Positions 1-8,709 of a stretch of DNA of 64,000 nt are shown one piece after another. The notes beneath the pieces are model-generated. The model was not told where the DNA came from. It did not search any database and saw only the letters and a program-made list of their open reading frames with translations. The number at the start of each line of letters is the position of its first letter. The stretch's first letter is position 1. Made by a program: the position numbers and the translations under genes. This DNA comes from an uncultured Flavobacteriaceae bacterium (lineage in GTDB: Bacteria > Bacteroidota > Bacteroidia > Flavobacteriales > Flavobacteriaceae): contig CANNGA010000003.1 in assembly GCA_947504035.1 (NCBI GenBank), forward strand, positions 1 to 64,000. The letters run 5' to 3'.

Positions 1-1150
1 CGTGCTGCTTCAACTTCCGCTTTACGCTTTTCTTCTGCAAGACGGGCGGCTTCGGCCTCTGCTTTCGCTTTGGCGGCGGCTTCGGCTTTGCGTTTCTCTT
101 CAACCAATCGTGCTGCTTCAGCTTCTGCTTTACGCTTTTCTTCTGCAAGACGGGCTGCCTCTGCTTCTGCTTTAGCGACGGCTTCGGCTTTGCGTTTCTC
201 TTCAGCTAGTCGCGCTGCTTCAACTTCTGCTTTACGCTTTTCTTCTGCAAGACGGGCGGCTTCGGCCTCTGCTTTCGCTTTAGCAGCGGCTTCAGTTCTA
301 CGCTTCTCTTCTGCCAATCGTACTTCTTCAACTTCGGCTTTACGTTTTTCTTCTGCAAGACGAGCGGCTTCGGCATCTGCTTTCGCTTTGGCAGCGGCTT
401 CGGCAGCTCGTTTTGCTTGTGCTGCTTTTACTGCTGCCAAACGATTCTCTTCTGTTAATCGTGCTGCTTCAACTTCTGCTTTACGCTTTTCTTCTGCAAG
501 ACGAGCCGCTTCGGCCTCTGCTTTCGCTTTGGCAGCCGCTTCGGCAGCTCGTTTTGCTTGTGCTGCTTTTACTGCTGCCAAACGATCTTCTTCTGCTTTA
601 CGTTTTTCTTCAGCGAGACGCGCCGCTTCTGCTTTACGCTTCTCTTCTGACAATCGTGCCGCTTCTGCTTCGGCTTTCGCTTTCGCTTCTGCTGCGCGTT
701 TTGCTTGTGCTGCTTTTACTGCTGCCAAACGATTCTCTTCTGCTTTACGTTTTTCTTCAGCCAATCTTGCTACTCCTGCTTTACGCTTCTCTTCAGCAAG
801 ACGTGCCGCTTCTGCTTCGGCTTTTGCTTTAGCTTCTGCTGCGCGTTTAGCTTGTGCCGCTTTTACTGCTGCCAAACGATCTACGTCTTCTGTGCGCTTA
901 GTAGTTTCTTTCTCTAAATTGTCTATTTGCTCGCTTTTCTGCTTAGCAATGGCCGCCCTTGCTTGGGTTGCAGCTTCTCGTTTCGCTTGGGCTGCTTTTA
1001 CTGCCGCCAAACGGTTCTCTTCTGCTTTTTGTCTAAATGCTTCTCTTCGCTTTCGCGCTGCTTCTATCCTTTCTTGAGCTGCTTGAGCTTGTAATCTTAA
1101 TTCTTCTTTACGTTGTGCTTGTTTTGCCTCTGCATTAATTTTACGTTCTT
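1..1150 (-). repeat. Degenerate tandem repeats encoding the Ala/Glu/Lys/Arg tail
   Basis: The DNA repeats short variable units (for example gcttctgctttacgcttttc on the plus strand) many times. Read on the minus strand they encode heptad-like EAARLAEEKRKAE and AAVKAAQAKRAAE blocks. Long plus-strand open frames here are by-products of this biased composition. Confidence 0.8.
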
Positions 1151-2198
1151 CTTCAATTCTAGAACGTCGTTCTGCCATAATTTGTCTGTCTTCTGCTGTA
1201 ACGCTACTGGCTTTAGCTTTTTTAGGTTTTGCCGCAAACACAGATCCTTCTGGATCATCGTCACCATAAGTATATCTGTATTTTTTTCCAAATCGATAAG
1301 CCAATGTAATTTCATGTGAACTCCCAAATTCAGAAAAATTCCCTACAGATTGTTCATAATTATATTCTATGGCAATACCCAAGGTAATATTTAAACCTAC
1401 TCCTGCAGAAATACCATACAATGTATTATAACTTGCTTGAGCCCAAATACCTTTGGGAACTGTTAACATTGCTAATCCAGAGATAACAGTTTGATCTTGC
1501 CTTAATTCTGCTCTAACTAACCCTGTAAACTTACTTTCATCAAAGAAACCTCTAGCATCCATATATCCTGTATACATGATATGTCCTTGTAAACCTTGTT
1601 CTGGATTTTCTTCTAATATTTGAGCATCTGTTAGACTGTAAGCTACTAAATTATTAACAGATAGTCCTAAATCAAAAAACTCTGTACCATAATTTATACC
1701 AGGCGCTATTGTAAGTAAAAAATTAGATGGTACGTTTGCTAAAAAAGGATCTGAACCTGTTGGGCTATTAAATATAACTTTACTCTGATCTATTCCACTT
1801 TGATAAGCTCCTAAATTAAGTCCAAACGTTAAATTATTTTCTCTACTTAAACTTGCATTGTATGCAAAATTTAATAGACCTCCAAAAGTCGTTAGTATTC
1901 CAAAATTTTGTTGAAAAAGTCCAACACCTGCTCCTATACTTTCTGCAAACCGTCCAGAATAACTAAACACATTGGTCTGCGGTCCGTTATCAAATTGGGC
2001 CCATTGCCGCTTATTCGTAAATGTGATGTATTTGTTATTCTCTCTAACGAGACTAAATGTTGGATTAACAACATATCTATTGAATTTGAAAGAATTTCTG
2101 ATAGGCAGTGCCAAAGCAGAGCTCGCACTCCCCTCTTGGGAATGGAACTGTTCTATGGTACAGAAAATCAGAAACATATAAAGTAGGTATTTATTCAT
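1..2198 (-). CDS. PorP/SprF-family T9SS-associated outer-membrane protein with long TolA-like repeat tail (partial)
   Basis: The frame is open from the ATG at 2198 to the window edge, giving at least 732 residues with the C-terminus missing. Residues 1-20 look like a signal peptide ending near HSQ. Residues of about 25-310 read like a PorP/SprF beta-barrel protein (N-terminal NPTFSLVRENN, IGAGVGLFQQNFG, late ITLAYRFGKKY). PorP/SprF-like proteins act in the outer membrane with the T9SS and are needed for export or anchoring of type B cargo such as SprB. From about residue 340 the protein becomes a charged Ala/Glu/Lys/Arg region built from units like EAARLAEEKRKAE and RLAAVKAAQAKRAAE, predicted to be a long helix or coiled coil. 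The start lies one base after the stop of the upstream cargo gene, so the two are probably co-translated. Family assignment is from remembered sequence patterns; the role of the tail is unknown. Confidence 0.8.
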   Translation of the reverse strand, partial: MNKYLLYMFLIFCTIEQFHSQEGSASSALALPIRNSFKFNRYVVNPTFSLVRENNKYITFTNKRQWAQFDNGPQTNVFSYSGRFAESIGAGVGLFQQNFGILTTFGGLLNFAYNASLSRENNLTFGLNLGAYQSGIDQSKVIFNSPTGSDPFLANVPSNFLLTIAPGINYGTEFFDLGLSVNNLVAYSLTDAQILEENPEQGLQGHIMYTGYMDARGFFDESKFTGLVRAELRQDQTVISGLAMLTVPKGIWAQASYNTLYGISAGVGLNITLGIAIEYNYEQSVGNFSEFGSSHEITLAYRFGKKYRYTYGDDDPEGSVFAAKPKKAKASSVTAEDRQIMAERRSRIEEERKINAEAKQAQRKEELRLQAQAAQERIEAARKRREAFRQKAEENRLAAVKAAQAKREAATQARAAIAKQKSEQIDNLEKETTKRTEDVDRLAAVKAAQAKRAAEAKAKAEAEAARLAEEKRKAGVARLAEEKRKAEENRLAAVKAAQAKRAAEAKAKAEAEAARLSEEKRKAEAARLAEEKRKAEEDRLAAVKAAQAKRAAEAAAKAKAEAEAARLAEEKRKAEVEAARLTEENRLAAVKAAQAKRAAEAAAKAKADAEAARLAEEKRKAEVEEVRLAEEKRRTEAAAKAKAEAEAARLAEEKRKAEVEAARLAEEKRKAEAVAKAEAEAARLAEEKRKAEAEAARLVEEKRKAEAAAKAKAEAEAARLAEEKRKAEVEAA

Positions 2199-2199
2199 T

Positions 2200-3654
2200 T
2201 TATCTCACAACCGTGATAGAGCCATTTATTGGACTTTGGTTCTGCTTTTTAATTATATAATAATAGACTGAGGTTATATTTGGTATCTCATTTTGTGCTG
2301 TAGGCCATGTATTTTGGTAGTCTTCAGTATCTAAAACAACTTTACCTTGACTGCTAATAATCATAACTCTTGTATTTGTACCACTAACAAACTCTCTTGG
2401 AATGATCCAATTCTGGTTATCTGTATCTCCATTAGGCGTTACAAAATTCGGAATTACGGGCACATTAGGAAAAGGCTCTGTCACTGTAAATGTAAACGTC
2501 TGTGATGCCACACAATCTACAGTTTCTGTAATGATTACCGTATATGTACCACCTTCAGTGATCGCTAGACTTGAATCTGTGGCGTCGGGTATTATAACAT
2601 CATTTAGACGCCACTCAAATTCTGGGCTTATAGCCGTATGTATTACACTAACATCTAAAGTATCATCTGTACCTATATCTATAGGATTTTCGGTATCTAC
2701 ATCTAATTCTGCTGTAAAACTTGTATTTATTAAATCTATAGAAGCTGAGGCAGAGCAGCCTTGAAATTCTACATTCACTGAAAACACGCCTAATTCGTTA
2801 ACTTCTAACTCTTGACTAGTGGCACCTTGAATGATTACTCCATCTTTAAACCACTGGTAGTCACTTCCCGCTGTTGTACTTAGAATCGTAGGGCCATCTG
2901 CGGCACAGTACGGATTTCCTAAGCTTGAATTTATTGTAGCGGAACTCATGCCTGAAGCAATTTCTGTAACGGTAACTCTATTAGAAGAAGAATCTGATGT
3001 TGCACTACAAGACCCGTAATCTGTTTCGGCAAAATAAGTACCTGGTTCTGTCACTGCTAAGCTATTTCCTGAACTGACGAAAACAGATGTAGTTTCACTT
3101 GTTTGTCTAAACCATCTAAACGTTAAATTAGGAAATTGCAAAGGGGATATCGTTGAAGCTTCTCCTGGATTATCTATGGTTAATAAAAAACTTCCTCCAG
3201 AGCAAAACACAGCATTCTGTTCTAACCCATTGATGGTAAAAGGAGAGTTTTGAATTCTAAAGTAACCTGCAAAGCTATCTGATCTAGGACTTGTAGCTGC
3301 AGGAGACGTCGTTCTAACTCTTATTCTGTATGCTTCTCCTGCGGCATCTTCTGGCAATTGAAATGTTAATCTTAAAGGAGAGCCAGAGAGTGCTCCTGGC
3401 TGAGATATAAATACTGTTTCTGGATTTGAAAAACTACCTGTGGGATCTGATAGTTCTATAATGAATCGATTGGAATCGGTTAAACTACTTTCGGAAGTAA
3501 ATGTGACGTCTACATTATAAGTATTAAAGTCATTACTTGCACAGGCGTTAACAAAATCGCCTAATCGAGGTTTAGCAAATGTCACCTGAGCATTTACGAT
3601 CTTAGGATGAGAAAAAAAGGCTAAAATAAAACAAATGACAGTAAGATTTCTCAT
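2200..3654 (-). CDS. Secreted Ig-like protein with T9SS type B (gliding-motility-associated) C-terminal domain
   Basis: 484 residues. A signal peptide covers residues 1-22 (cleavage after VNA). The body is rich in Ser/Thr with paired cysteines and repeated patterns such as GTYFAET and GTYTVIIT, typical of PKD/Ig-like or SprB-type modules. The end (PNFVTPNGDTDNQNWIIP, then VMIISSQGKVV, WPTAQNEIPNITSVYYYII) matches the type B CTD (CHU_C) of T9SS substrates, which keeps the PNxxTPNGDxxN motif. It would be exported by the T9SS and held at the cell surface. The following gene, one base away, encodes a PorP/SprF-like protein, the usual genomic partner of type B cargo. Its ligand or function is not predictable. 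Confidence 0.82.
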   Translation of the reverse strand: MRNLTVICFILAFFSHPKIVNAQVTFAKPRLGDFVNACASNDFNTYNVDVTFTSESSLTDSNRFIIELSDPTGSFSNPETVFISQPGALSGSPLRLTFQLPEDAAGEAYRIRVRTTSPAATSPRSDSFAGYFRIQNSPFTINGLEQNAVFCSGGSFLLTIDNPGEASTISPLQFPNLTFRWFRQTSETTSVFVSSGNSLAVTEPGTYFAETDYGSCSATSDSSSNRVTVTEIASGMSSATINSSLGNPYCAADGPTILSTTAGSDYQWFKDGVIIQGATSQELEVNELGVFSVNVEFQGCSASASIDLINTSFTAELDVDTENPIDIGTDDTLDVSVIHTAISPEFEWRLNDVIIPDATDSSLAITEGGTYTVIITETVDCVASQTFTFTVTEPFPNVPVIPNFVTPNGDTDNQNWIIPREFVSGTNTRVMIISSQGKVVLDTEDYQNTWPTAQNEIPNITSVYYYIIKKQNQSPINGSITVVR

Positions 3655-3698
3655 GTAGGATTGTGCATTTATGTACTACTAATAATGACTATATTTCG

Positions 3699-3735
3699 AT
3701 GTTGCCATAATAATTTGGGGTTATTATGGCAACAT
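3699..3735. promoter_or_regulatory. Perfect 15-bp stem-loop upstream of the type B cargo gene
   Basis: ATGTTGCCATAATAA at 3699-3713 pairs exactly with TTATTATGGCAACAT at 3721-3735 around a 7-base loop. It lies about 45 bp upstream of the minus-strand start at 3654 and about 160 bp past the stop at 3896. No T-run follows on either strand, so a 5'-UTR or operator role is as likely as termination. Confidence 0.55.
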
Positions 3736-3895
3736 TCTATTATACATTAAGGTTTTTAATTTTAACTCAATAAAAATCTATTCTATTAATGTTGTCAATA
3801 AACAACGTTCTTGGTTTAGTTGTTGTCTTCTTTATTCACATACAACACCAAAATATACTCTATTACTTTTTTTAGTTTAATATATTGTATATGAC

Positions 3896-5227
3896 TTAAG
3901 GTTTAACTGGACTACCTGCACCAGTATTTGTAGTTGCAATAATCTTGTTGATTCTTAATCTAAAGTCTGGTTTTTTGTAATTATCAGAAGCTATAAAAGT
4001 TTCTTTGTTACTACTTTTAGCATACACGTTAAAAAACCCTCTGTTACCATACCAGTTTTCTAAATCATCATTGTTTGCATTATCTTCTACAAAAATATTA
4101 CCATTACAATTGTTAAAGTACATTTCTGTTAGAGAGATACGTTCTAAACTTTCTTGATTTACTATAATTTCTTTATCGAAAACAACAGCTGGATTAAAAC
4201 CAGATATCACTGTTTTAGACATTTGTAATTTCGCACCTTCTCCAACATATATAGCTTCATGAATTAAGTTCATTCTTATAGCTGCTTCTAAATCATCGCT
4301 ATCATTAAGAAATGTTAAGTTTTTAGCTTCAATTGCTGTTTTTGTTTTTGTATAATCAAAATCTTTAGCTTCCTGAGACAATACCACTTCTAAACATCTT
4401 GCGCCACTTCCGTTTGATGTGTATGGTGAACGAATGGCCAAGGAATTACTAATTGAAGAATGTGTACCGTAGCTAAACTTAAAATCAGATCCTTTACATC
4501 TAAAAGACACTAAATTATCTAAGGCTACATTTCCTCCCCATACCAAAAAAGCATCATCTCCAGAATTACTTACCATTACGTGATCTACAACTGTCCCTGT
4601 TCCAACACTTGCCAGTAATAAACCATTAAAGTAAATATCTTGAGAAATACGTTTTCCTGCATATTCAATTCTCACATACTTCATAACACCTGAATTTCCT
4701 TCAACGTTTTCACCACCATAATTTGTGTTTTGGTAATCAGAACCATTTAAATAAGGGAAATGTGTTGCTATAGAACCAGAACCATATCTATTAATAGGTG
4801 CATCTCCTAATACAATGATACCACCCCAATCTCCTGCACGCTTCACACTTCTGTTAGATGTGAATATAATAGGATCGGTTTTATAACCTTCTGCAGCGAT
4901 TTTTGAACCCCTAGAAATCGTTAACGATCCATTTGTTTCAAAATCTCCAAGGATAACAGCTCCAGGATCTATAGTAAGCGTTGCGCCATTAGTTACAAAT
5001 ACACTACCAGACAATAAATACACCTCTCCTTTAGTTAAAGTAATATCTTCAGTAATGTTACCTGCAAGAATTTGAGTTGGCTCACCGTAATCCACTTTAT
5101 TGGATTCAAATTCTGTCCAGTTATTCAACCAGTTCGTTTTTCCCATGATTCCTTTTTCCTGTTGCGCAGAAGCAACCTGAAATCCTGTCAGGAAAAGAGT
5201 TACGAGTATTAAAGTTAATTTTTTCAT
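3896..5227 (-). CDS. Secreted right-handed beta-helix protein
   Basis: 443 residues with a clear signal peptide (residues 1-21, ending VASAQ). The body repeats short beta-strand turns such as NGATLTIDPGAVILGDF, GSKIAAEGYKTDPIIFTS and GGVNALDNL-like segments, the pattern of parallel beta-helix repeats in Bacteroidetes secreted proteins. WGGIIVLGDAPI is a motif often seen in this family. No catalytic set characteristic of pectate lyases is obvious and no T9SS C-terminal domain is visible, so it may stay in the periplasm or be sorted otherwise. It has its own predicted promoter at 5272-5279. The substrate is unknown. Confidence 0.7.
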   Translation of the reverse strand: MKKLTLILVTLFLTGFQVASAQQEKGIMGKTNWLNNWTEFESNKVDYGEPTQILAGNITEDITLTKGEVYLLSGSVFVTNGATLTIDPGAVILGDFETNGSLTISRGSKIAAEGYKTDPIIFTSNRSVKRAGDWGGIIVLGDAPINRYGSGSIATHFPYLNGSDYQNTNYGGENVEGNSGVMKYVRIEYAGKRISQDIYFNGLLLASVGTGTVVDHVMVSNSGDDAFLVWGGNVALDNLVSFRCKGSDFKFSYGTHSSISNSLAIRSPYTSNGSGARCLEVVLSQEAKDFDYTKTKTAIEAKNLTFLNDSDDLEAAIRMNLIHEAIYVGEGAKLQMSKTVISGFNPAVVFDKEIIVNQESLERISLTEMYFNNCNGNIFVEDNANNDDLENWYGNRGFFNVYAKSSNKETFIASDNYKKPDFRLRINKIIATTNTGAGSPVKP

Positions 5228-5271
5228 AATGTATTGGATTAAGGGATAAATTTAATTAGTCTTAAGATAAA

Positions 5272-5279
5272 CAAAAATA
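5272..5279 (-). promoter_or_regulatory. Predicted promoter -7 element for the beta-helix gene
   Basis: Reads TATTTTTG on the minus strand, matching the Bacteroidetes TAnnTTTG consensus, about 45 bases before the ATG at 5227. A TTTC lies about 18 bases further upstream in the place of the -33 TTTG. Confidence 0.45.
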
Positions 5280-5307
5280 AGACATAATTCCATGAAATAC
5301 GAAATAT

Positions 5308-5345
5308 TTCGACGAAATACATTTTTGAAAATGCATTTCGTCGAA
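5308..5345. repeat. 38-bp near-perfect palindrome with a third half-copy
   Basis: TTCGACGAAATACATTTT and AAAATGCATTTCGTCGAA form inverted arms with one mismatch. A further half-site, TTCGGCGAAATGCATT, follows at about 5350-5365. The array sits just upstream of the predicted promoter of the beta-helix gene and about 190 bp downstream of the stop of the next minus-strand gene. An operator is the favoured reading; a distant terminator for the 5530 gene is less likely because no T-run follows. Confidence 0.5.
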
Positions 5346-5529
5346 TTTATTCGGCGAAATGCATTCCACCCTTGAGTTTTTAATTTTCAGCAATTTTATT
5401 TAGAATACCAGTCTTCATTATAGACTTTTACAGCATTAGTTTTTAACTATAGGAATTAAGATACAAAACACAGTCTTACAACTTATATGGAGAAAATGCG
5501 TCTTGATTAAGAGTCGTACTACTATATGA

Positions 5530-5973
5530 CTAGTGGAATTTACCGTATTCGTGCAATGATTTTATGATTTCCTCATAAAAGAGTATTGCAGAAACCAAAT
5601 CGTCTGTATCTGAATACGGAAGTAACCTTCGTTGGAAGTCTGAATTCACAGCTAAAAATTCACCTGTAGCTTCATATTGATTATCCAATGCCTTTCTATT
5701 ATCTCCATTATCTGGAATACCTAGAGTGGTCATGGTAATACCTGGTTTAGTTGCAAAAGCAATGTAAGGCATTAATTTGATTAATTTTTCGATACGTTCT
5801 ATATATAAACCTAACAATAAACCTTTCGCCATATCATCTAATTCTTCTTTATTATGATATTTACGTATTCCTACATTAGTATCTATAATACTTCTAGGTT
5901 TATTTTTCTGGGCATATCCAATTCCTGATACTAATATGAATAGGAAACAAAGAGAGAGTAATTTTGATTTCAT
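5530..5973 (-). CDS. Small secreted protein of unknown function
   Basis: 147 residues with a signal peptide (residues 1-21, ending GIGYAQ). The mature part is soluble and mostly helical in appearance, including KGLLLGLYIERIEKLIKLMPYIAF and a C-terminal DLVSAILFYEEIIKSLHEYGKF. There are no cysteines in the mature part, no lipobox and no recognised motif. It stands alone on the minus strand between AT-rich spacers, so context gives no hint. Confidence 0.6.
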   Translation of the reverse strand: MKSKLLSLCFLFILVSGIGYAQKNKPRSIIDTNVGIRKYHNKEELDDMAKGLLLGLYIERIEKLIKLMPYIAFATKPGITMTTLGIPDNGDNRKALDNQYEATGEFLAVNSDFQRRLLPYSDTDDLVSAILFYEEIIKSLHEYGKFH

Positions 5974-6540
5974 TGTTTTATATTTTAATTCACTTGGCTA
6001 ATTTATGTAATATATCGTAAAAAACAATCATTTTATCGATTTTTTTTTCACTTCATCTATATATTGGCCGAAATGGGGTTACTAATTGTTTAAAAATTAT
6101 TTTGTAAAAGTAAATTATTTTTTTGCTTTACAGCGTTTTACACTTAACTAAAAACATATTTCTTACAAAATATATTGATTTATTAATTTTATCGGTATTT
6201 GTTGTCATGTTACCATAATTTATTGTGTTTTAGATTTGGGTTATTACTTCGTGTTTTTATTTTAGATATCTACTTTGCTTTGACACTTCTTAATTTTTAA
6301 AAGTCACTAAAACTTCTTTTTAAATTAATTTTCTTTTGTGTCTTCGGTTAGCATTATTCCAAATAGCGTGCCGAAATTAAAATAAAGCTCTAAAATTCTA
6401 GATTAAAAGCGTTCTGTTTTAACAAAAAAAAACACATAACTAACTGAAAACAAAATACTTATATTTATTTCTATTTTTTTACAACTTACCTTCGATTTTA
6501 TTAAAAATATAAATTAAATTTACATGAAATCATACTAATT
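5974..6540. other. AT-rich intergenic region without a visible gene
   Basis: 567 bp, strongly AT-rich. It separates the divergent genes starting at 5973 (minus) and 6541 (plus). A weak TACCTTCG at 6486-6493 could be the -7 element for the plus-strand gene. No ORF, RNA or repeat was recognised. Confidence 0.5.
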
Positions 6541-7356
6541 ATGAACCTTTCCCAAGTCAAATTAGTGGTCTCCGATATGGATGGCACACTTCTTAATTCT
6601 AAACATAGTTTAAGTGCTCGTTTTTTAAAATTGTTTGAGAAAATGAAAGCTCAAGGTATTATTTTCGTTGCTGCTAGCGGCAGACCTTATTATAGCATTA
6701 TAGATAAGTTCCACAGCATTAAAGACGACATTATTGTTGTTGCCGAAAATGGAGCTTTAGCTGTCAAGAACGAAACTACACTACTTTCTAGTCCTTTAAA
6801 AAGAGATAACCTCTCTAAAATTACAGCGCTCACAGACACTATTGCCAATGCTCATCCTGTATTTTGCAGTAGAGAAAAAGCTTATGTCATTAGCACCTGC
6901 CCTTCTTTAACACATCTACTTTCTGAATATTACGCAAATTATGAGCTTATCACATCTATTGATGCCATAACAACCGATATATACAAAGTGGCACTGTACC
7001 ATGAAGAAAGTTCTGAACGTTACATATACCCTCATATAAAGCATCTTGAAACCTACTTTAAAGTCAAACTCTCTGCGACGCATTGGGTGGATATTTCCGA
7101 ACCTATCGCAAATAAAGGTCATGCCATAGCACTAATACAAAACATGCACGCTATTACACCTGAAGAAACTTTAGCTTTTGGAGACTATAACAATGATTTA
7201 GAGATGCTTCAAAATGCTTATTTTAGTTATGCCATGCAAAATGCACATCCTACGGTAAAATCTGTTGCACGTTTTGAGACCAAGAGTAATGATGATTTTG
7301 GAGTAGAATTGGTTCTTGAGTCATTAATTGAGGCTAAAATTAAAGCCTCACAATAG
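6541..7356 (+). CDS. Cof-type HAD-superfamily hydrolase (class IIB)
   Basis: 271 residues, the usual size for Cof/YidA-type phosphatases. Motif I is DMDGT at residues 12-16 (nucleophile Asp12, acid/base Asp14), motif II is ASGRP near 45-49, the motif III lysine is Lys192 in IANKGHA, and motif IV is GDYNNDLEML from 214. The IIB cap lies between motifs II and III. These cytosolic enzymes dephosphorylate sugar phosphates or cofactor phosphates such as FMN; the substrate cannot be read from sequence. It is monocistronic and convergent with the next gene. Confidence 0.88.
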   Translation: MNLSQVKLVVSDMDGTLLNSKHSLSARFLKLFEKMKAQGIIFVAASGRPYYSIIDKFHSIKDDIIVVAENGALAVKNETTLLSSPLKRDNLSKITALTDTIANAHPVFCSREKAYVISTCPSLTHLLSEYYANYELITSIDAITTDIYKVALYHEESSERYIYPHIKHLETYFKVKLSATHWVDISEPIANKGHAIALIQNMHAITPEETLAFGDYNNDLEMLQNAYFSYAMQNAHPTVKSVARFETKSNDDFGVELVLESLIEAKIKASQ

Positions 7357-7402
7357 ACACGACAAAAGCAAAATAAACATTTAATTTACGCCTAATACCG
7401 TC

Positions 7403-8662
7403 TTAAGTTTTTTGTTTTTTCTTTTTTGCTGCTGGAAACAACACATTATTTAAGATTAAACGGTATCCTGGTGATGTTGGATGTAAATCTAATTCTGTCT
7501 TTGGGTCTCCTACCCTGTGTTGGTAATCTTCAGGATCGTGCCCTCCATAAAATGTAAAGAATCCTTTGCCCTTTATACCATGTACATACTTGGCTTCTCC
7601 ATTGGCTTTATTCTCGCCTAGAACCAATACATTAGACTTAATTTCTTTTCTTGTAAACGCTGTCGTTTGCCCCATAAACCCTTTTACCAAAGCGGTATGG
7701 TTTTGACAAAGCATAGTGGGTACTGGATCCCATTTTGCAGAAAACTCCATTAAAGAAAAATAATCTGTTGTTTTAGAAATGGCCCGCTTTCGTGTTGTAT
7801 CTATAGATGAAAATTCATAGACTATAGGACTGCGTTCTAACACATAATCTGTAAATGCAAATGTTTTACTAAAATCGATCTTATTCTGATAAGAGGGACT
7901 ACTACCATCGCCATCGAACATGGGCTCACATATATCTACACCTTCAGCGGACAAGGCAATATCAAAACTATCTGTAGCACTGCACATCGCAAACATAAAA
8001 CCACCTCCAATAACGTAATCTCTAATTTTTAGAGCTACAGCTAATTTTTCATGAGATACCTTACTGTATCCTAAATGGGCTGCTAATTTTTCTGCTTGTT
8101 GTTTTTCTTCAATGTACCAAGACGCGGCGCGGTACATACTATAGAATTTGCCGTACTGCCCTGTAAAATCTTCATGATGTAAATGCAACCAATCAAACAG
8201 CAACAAACTATCACTTAAAACTTCTTCGTCGTAAACGGTTTCATAAGGAATTTCAGCATATTTCAATACCATGGTCACAGCATCATCCCATGGTAATTTT
8301 CCTTTTGGTGTATATACGGCAATTTTAGGTGCTTTTTCTAAAACTACAGCTTCCATATTTTGACTTGGACTTGCTATAGTTTCTAAAATTTGAGTGGTTT
8401 TAGCATTTGATAAGACTTCAAAAGACACCCCTCTAATTTTACATTCGTTCTGTATAGCTTCAGTATCTGGTAACAAAAAAGAGCCTCCTCTATAGTTTAA
8501 AAGCCACTTAACCTTTAACTGCTTATTAAGCGTCCAATAGGTAATACCATAAGCTTTTAAATGGTTTTTTTGACTGTCCTCATCCATCGGTAATAAAATG
8601 TATGACGCATAGCTATTTATTACCAGGAAGAAACACAATACACTAAATAATTGTTTTTTCAT
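7403..8662 (-). CDS. Exported GATase-like protein, commonly labelled 'asparagine synthetase B'
   Basis: 419 residues with an N-terminal signal sequence (MKKQLFSVLCFFLVINSYA). Flavobacterial homologues beside dnaB often carry the name asparagine synthetase B, but an N-terminal catalytic Cys2, an Ntn-type glutaminase and a PP-loop SGGxDS motif are all absent. Instead, GGGFMFAMCSATDSFD at about residues 215-230 resembles a class I glutamine-amidotransferase-like or ThuA-like nucleophile elbow, followed by C-terminal FYGGHDPEDYQHRVGDP. It is therefore probably a periplasmic or outer-membrane-facing protein of unknown chemistry. It lies 47 bp downstream of dnaB on the same strand and may be co-transcribed with it. 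Confidence 0.6.
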   Translation of the reverse strand: MKKQLFSVLCFFLVINSYASYILLPMDEDSQKNHLKAYGITYWTLNKQLKVKWLLNYRGGSFLLPDTEAIQNECKIRGVSFEVLSNAKTTQILETIASPSQNMEAVVLEKAPKIAVYTPKGKLPWDDAVTMVLKYAEIPYETVYDEEVLSDSLLLFDWLHLHHEDFTGQYGKFYSMYRAASWYIEEKQQAEKLAAHLGYSKVSHEKLAVALKIRDYVIGGGFMFAMCSATDSFDIALSAEGVDICEPMFDGDGSSPSYQNKIDFSKTFAFTDYVLERSPIVYEFSSIDTTRKRAISKTTDYFSLMEFSAKWDPVPTMLCQNHTALVKGFMGQTTAFTRKEIKSNVLVLGENKANGEAKYVHGIKGKGFFTFYGGHDPEDYQHRVGDPKTELDLHPTSPGYRLILNNVLFPAAKKKKQKT

Positions 8663-8709
8663 AAATTGAAAGGTACAGAAAAATTGAGCTCGTGTGCATT
8701 AATCATTTG

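Noticed and set aside
70-1077. Long plus-strand open frame rich in Ala/Ser/Phe/Arg
   Set aside because: It is antisense to the repeat tail of the PorP-like gene; the repeats lack stops in several frames because of their composition.
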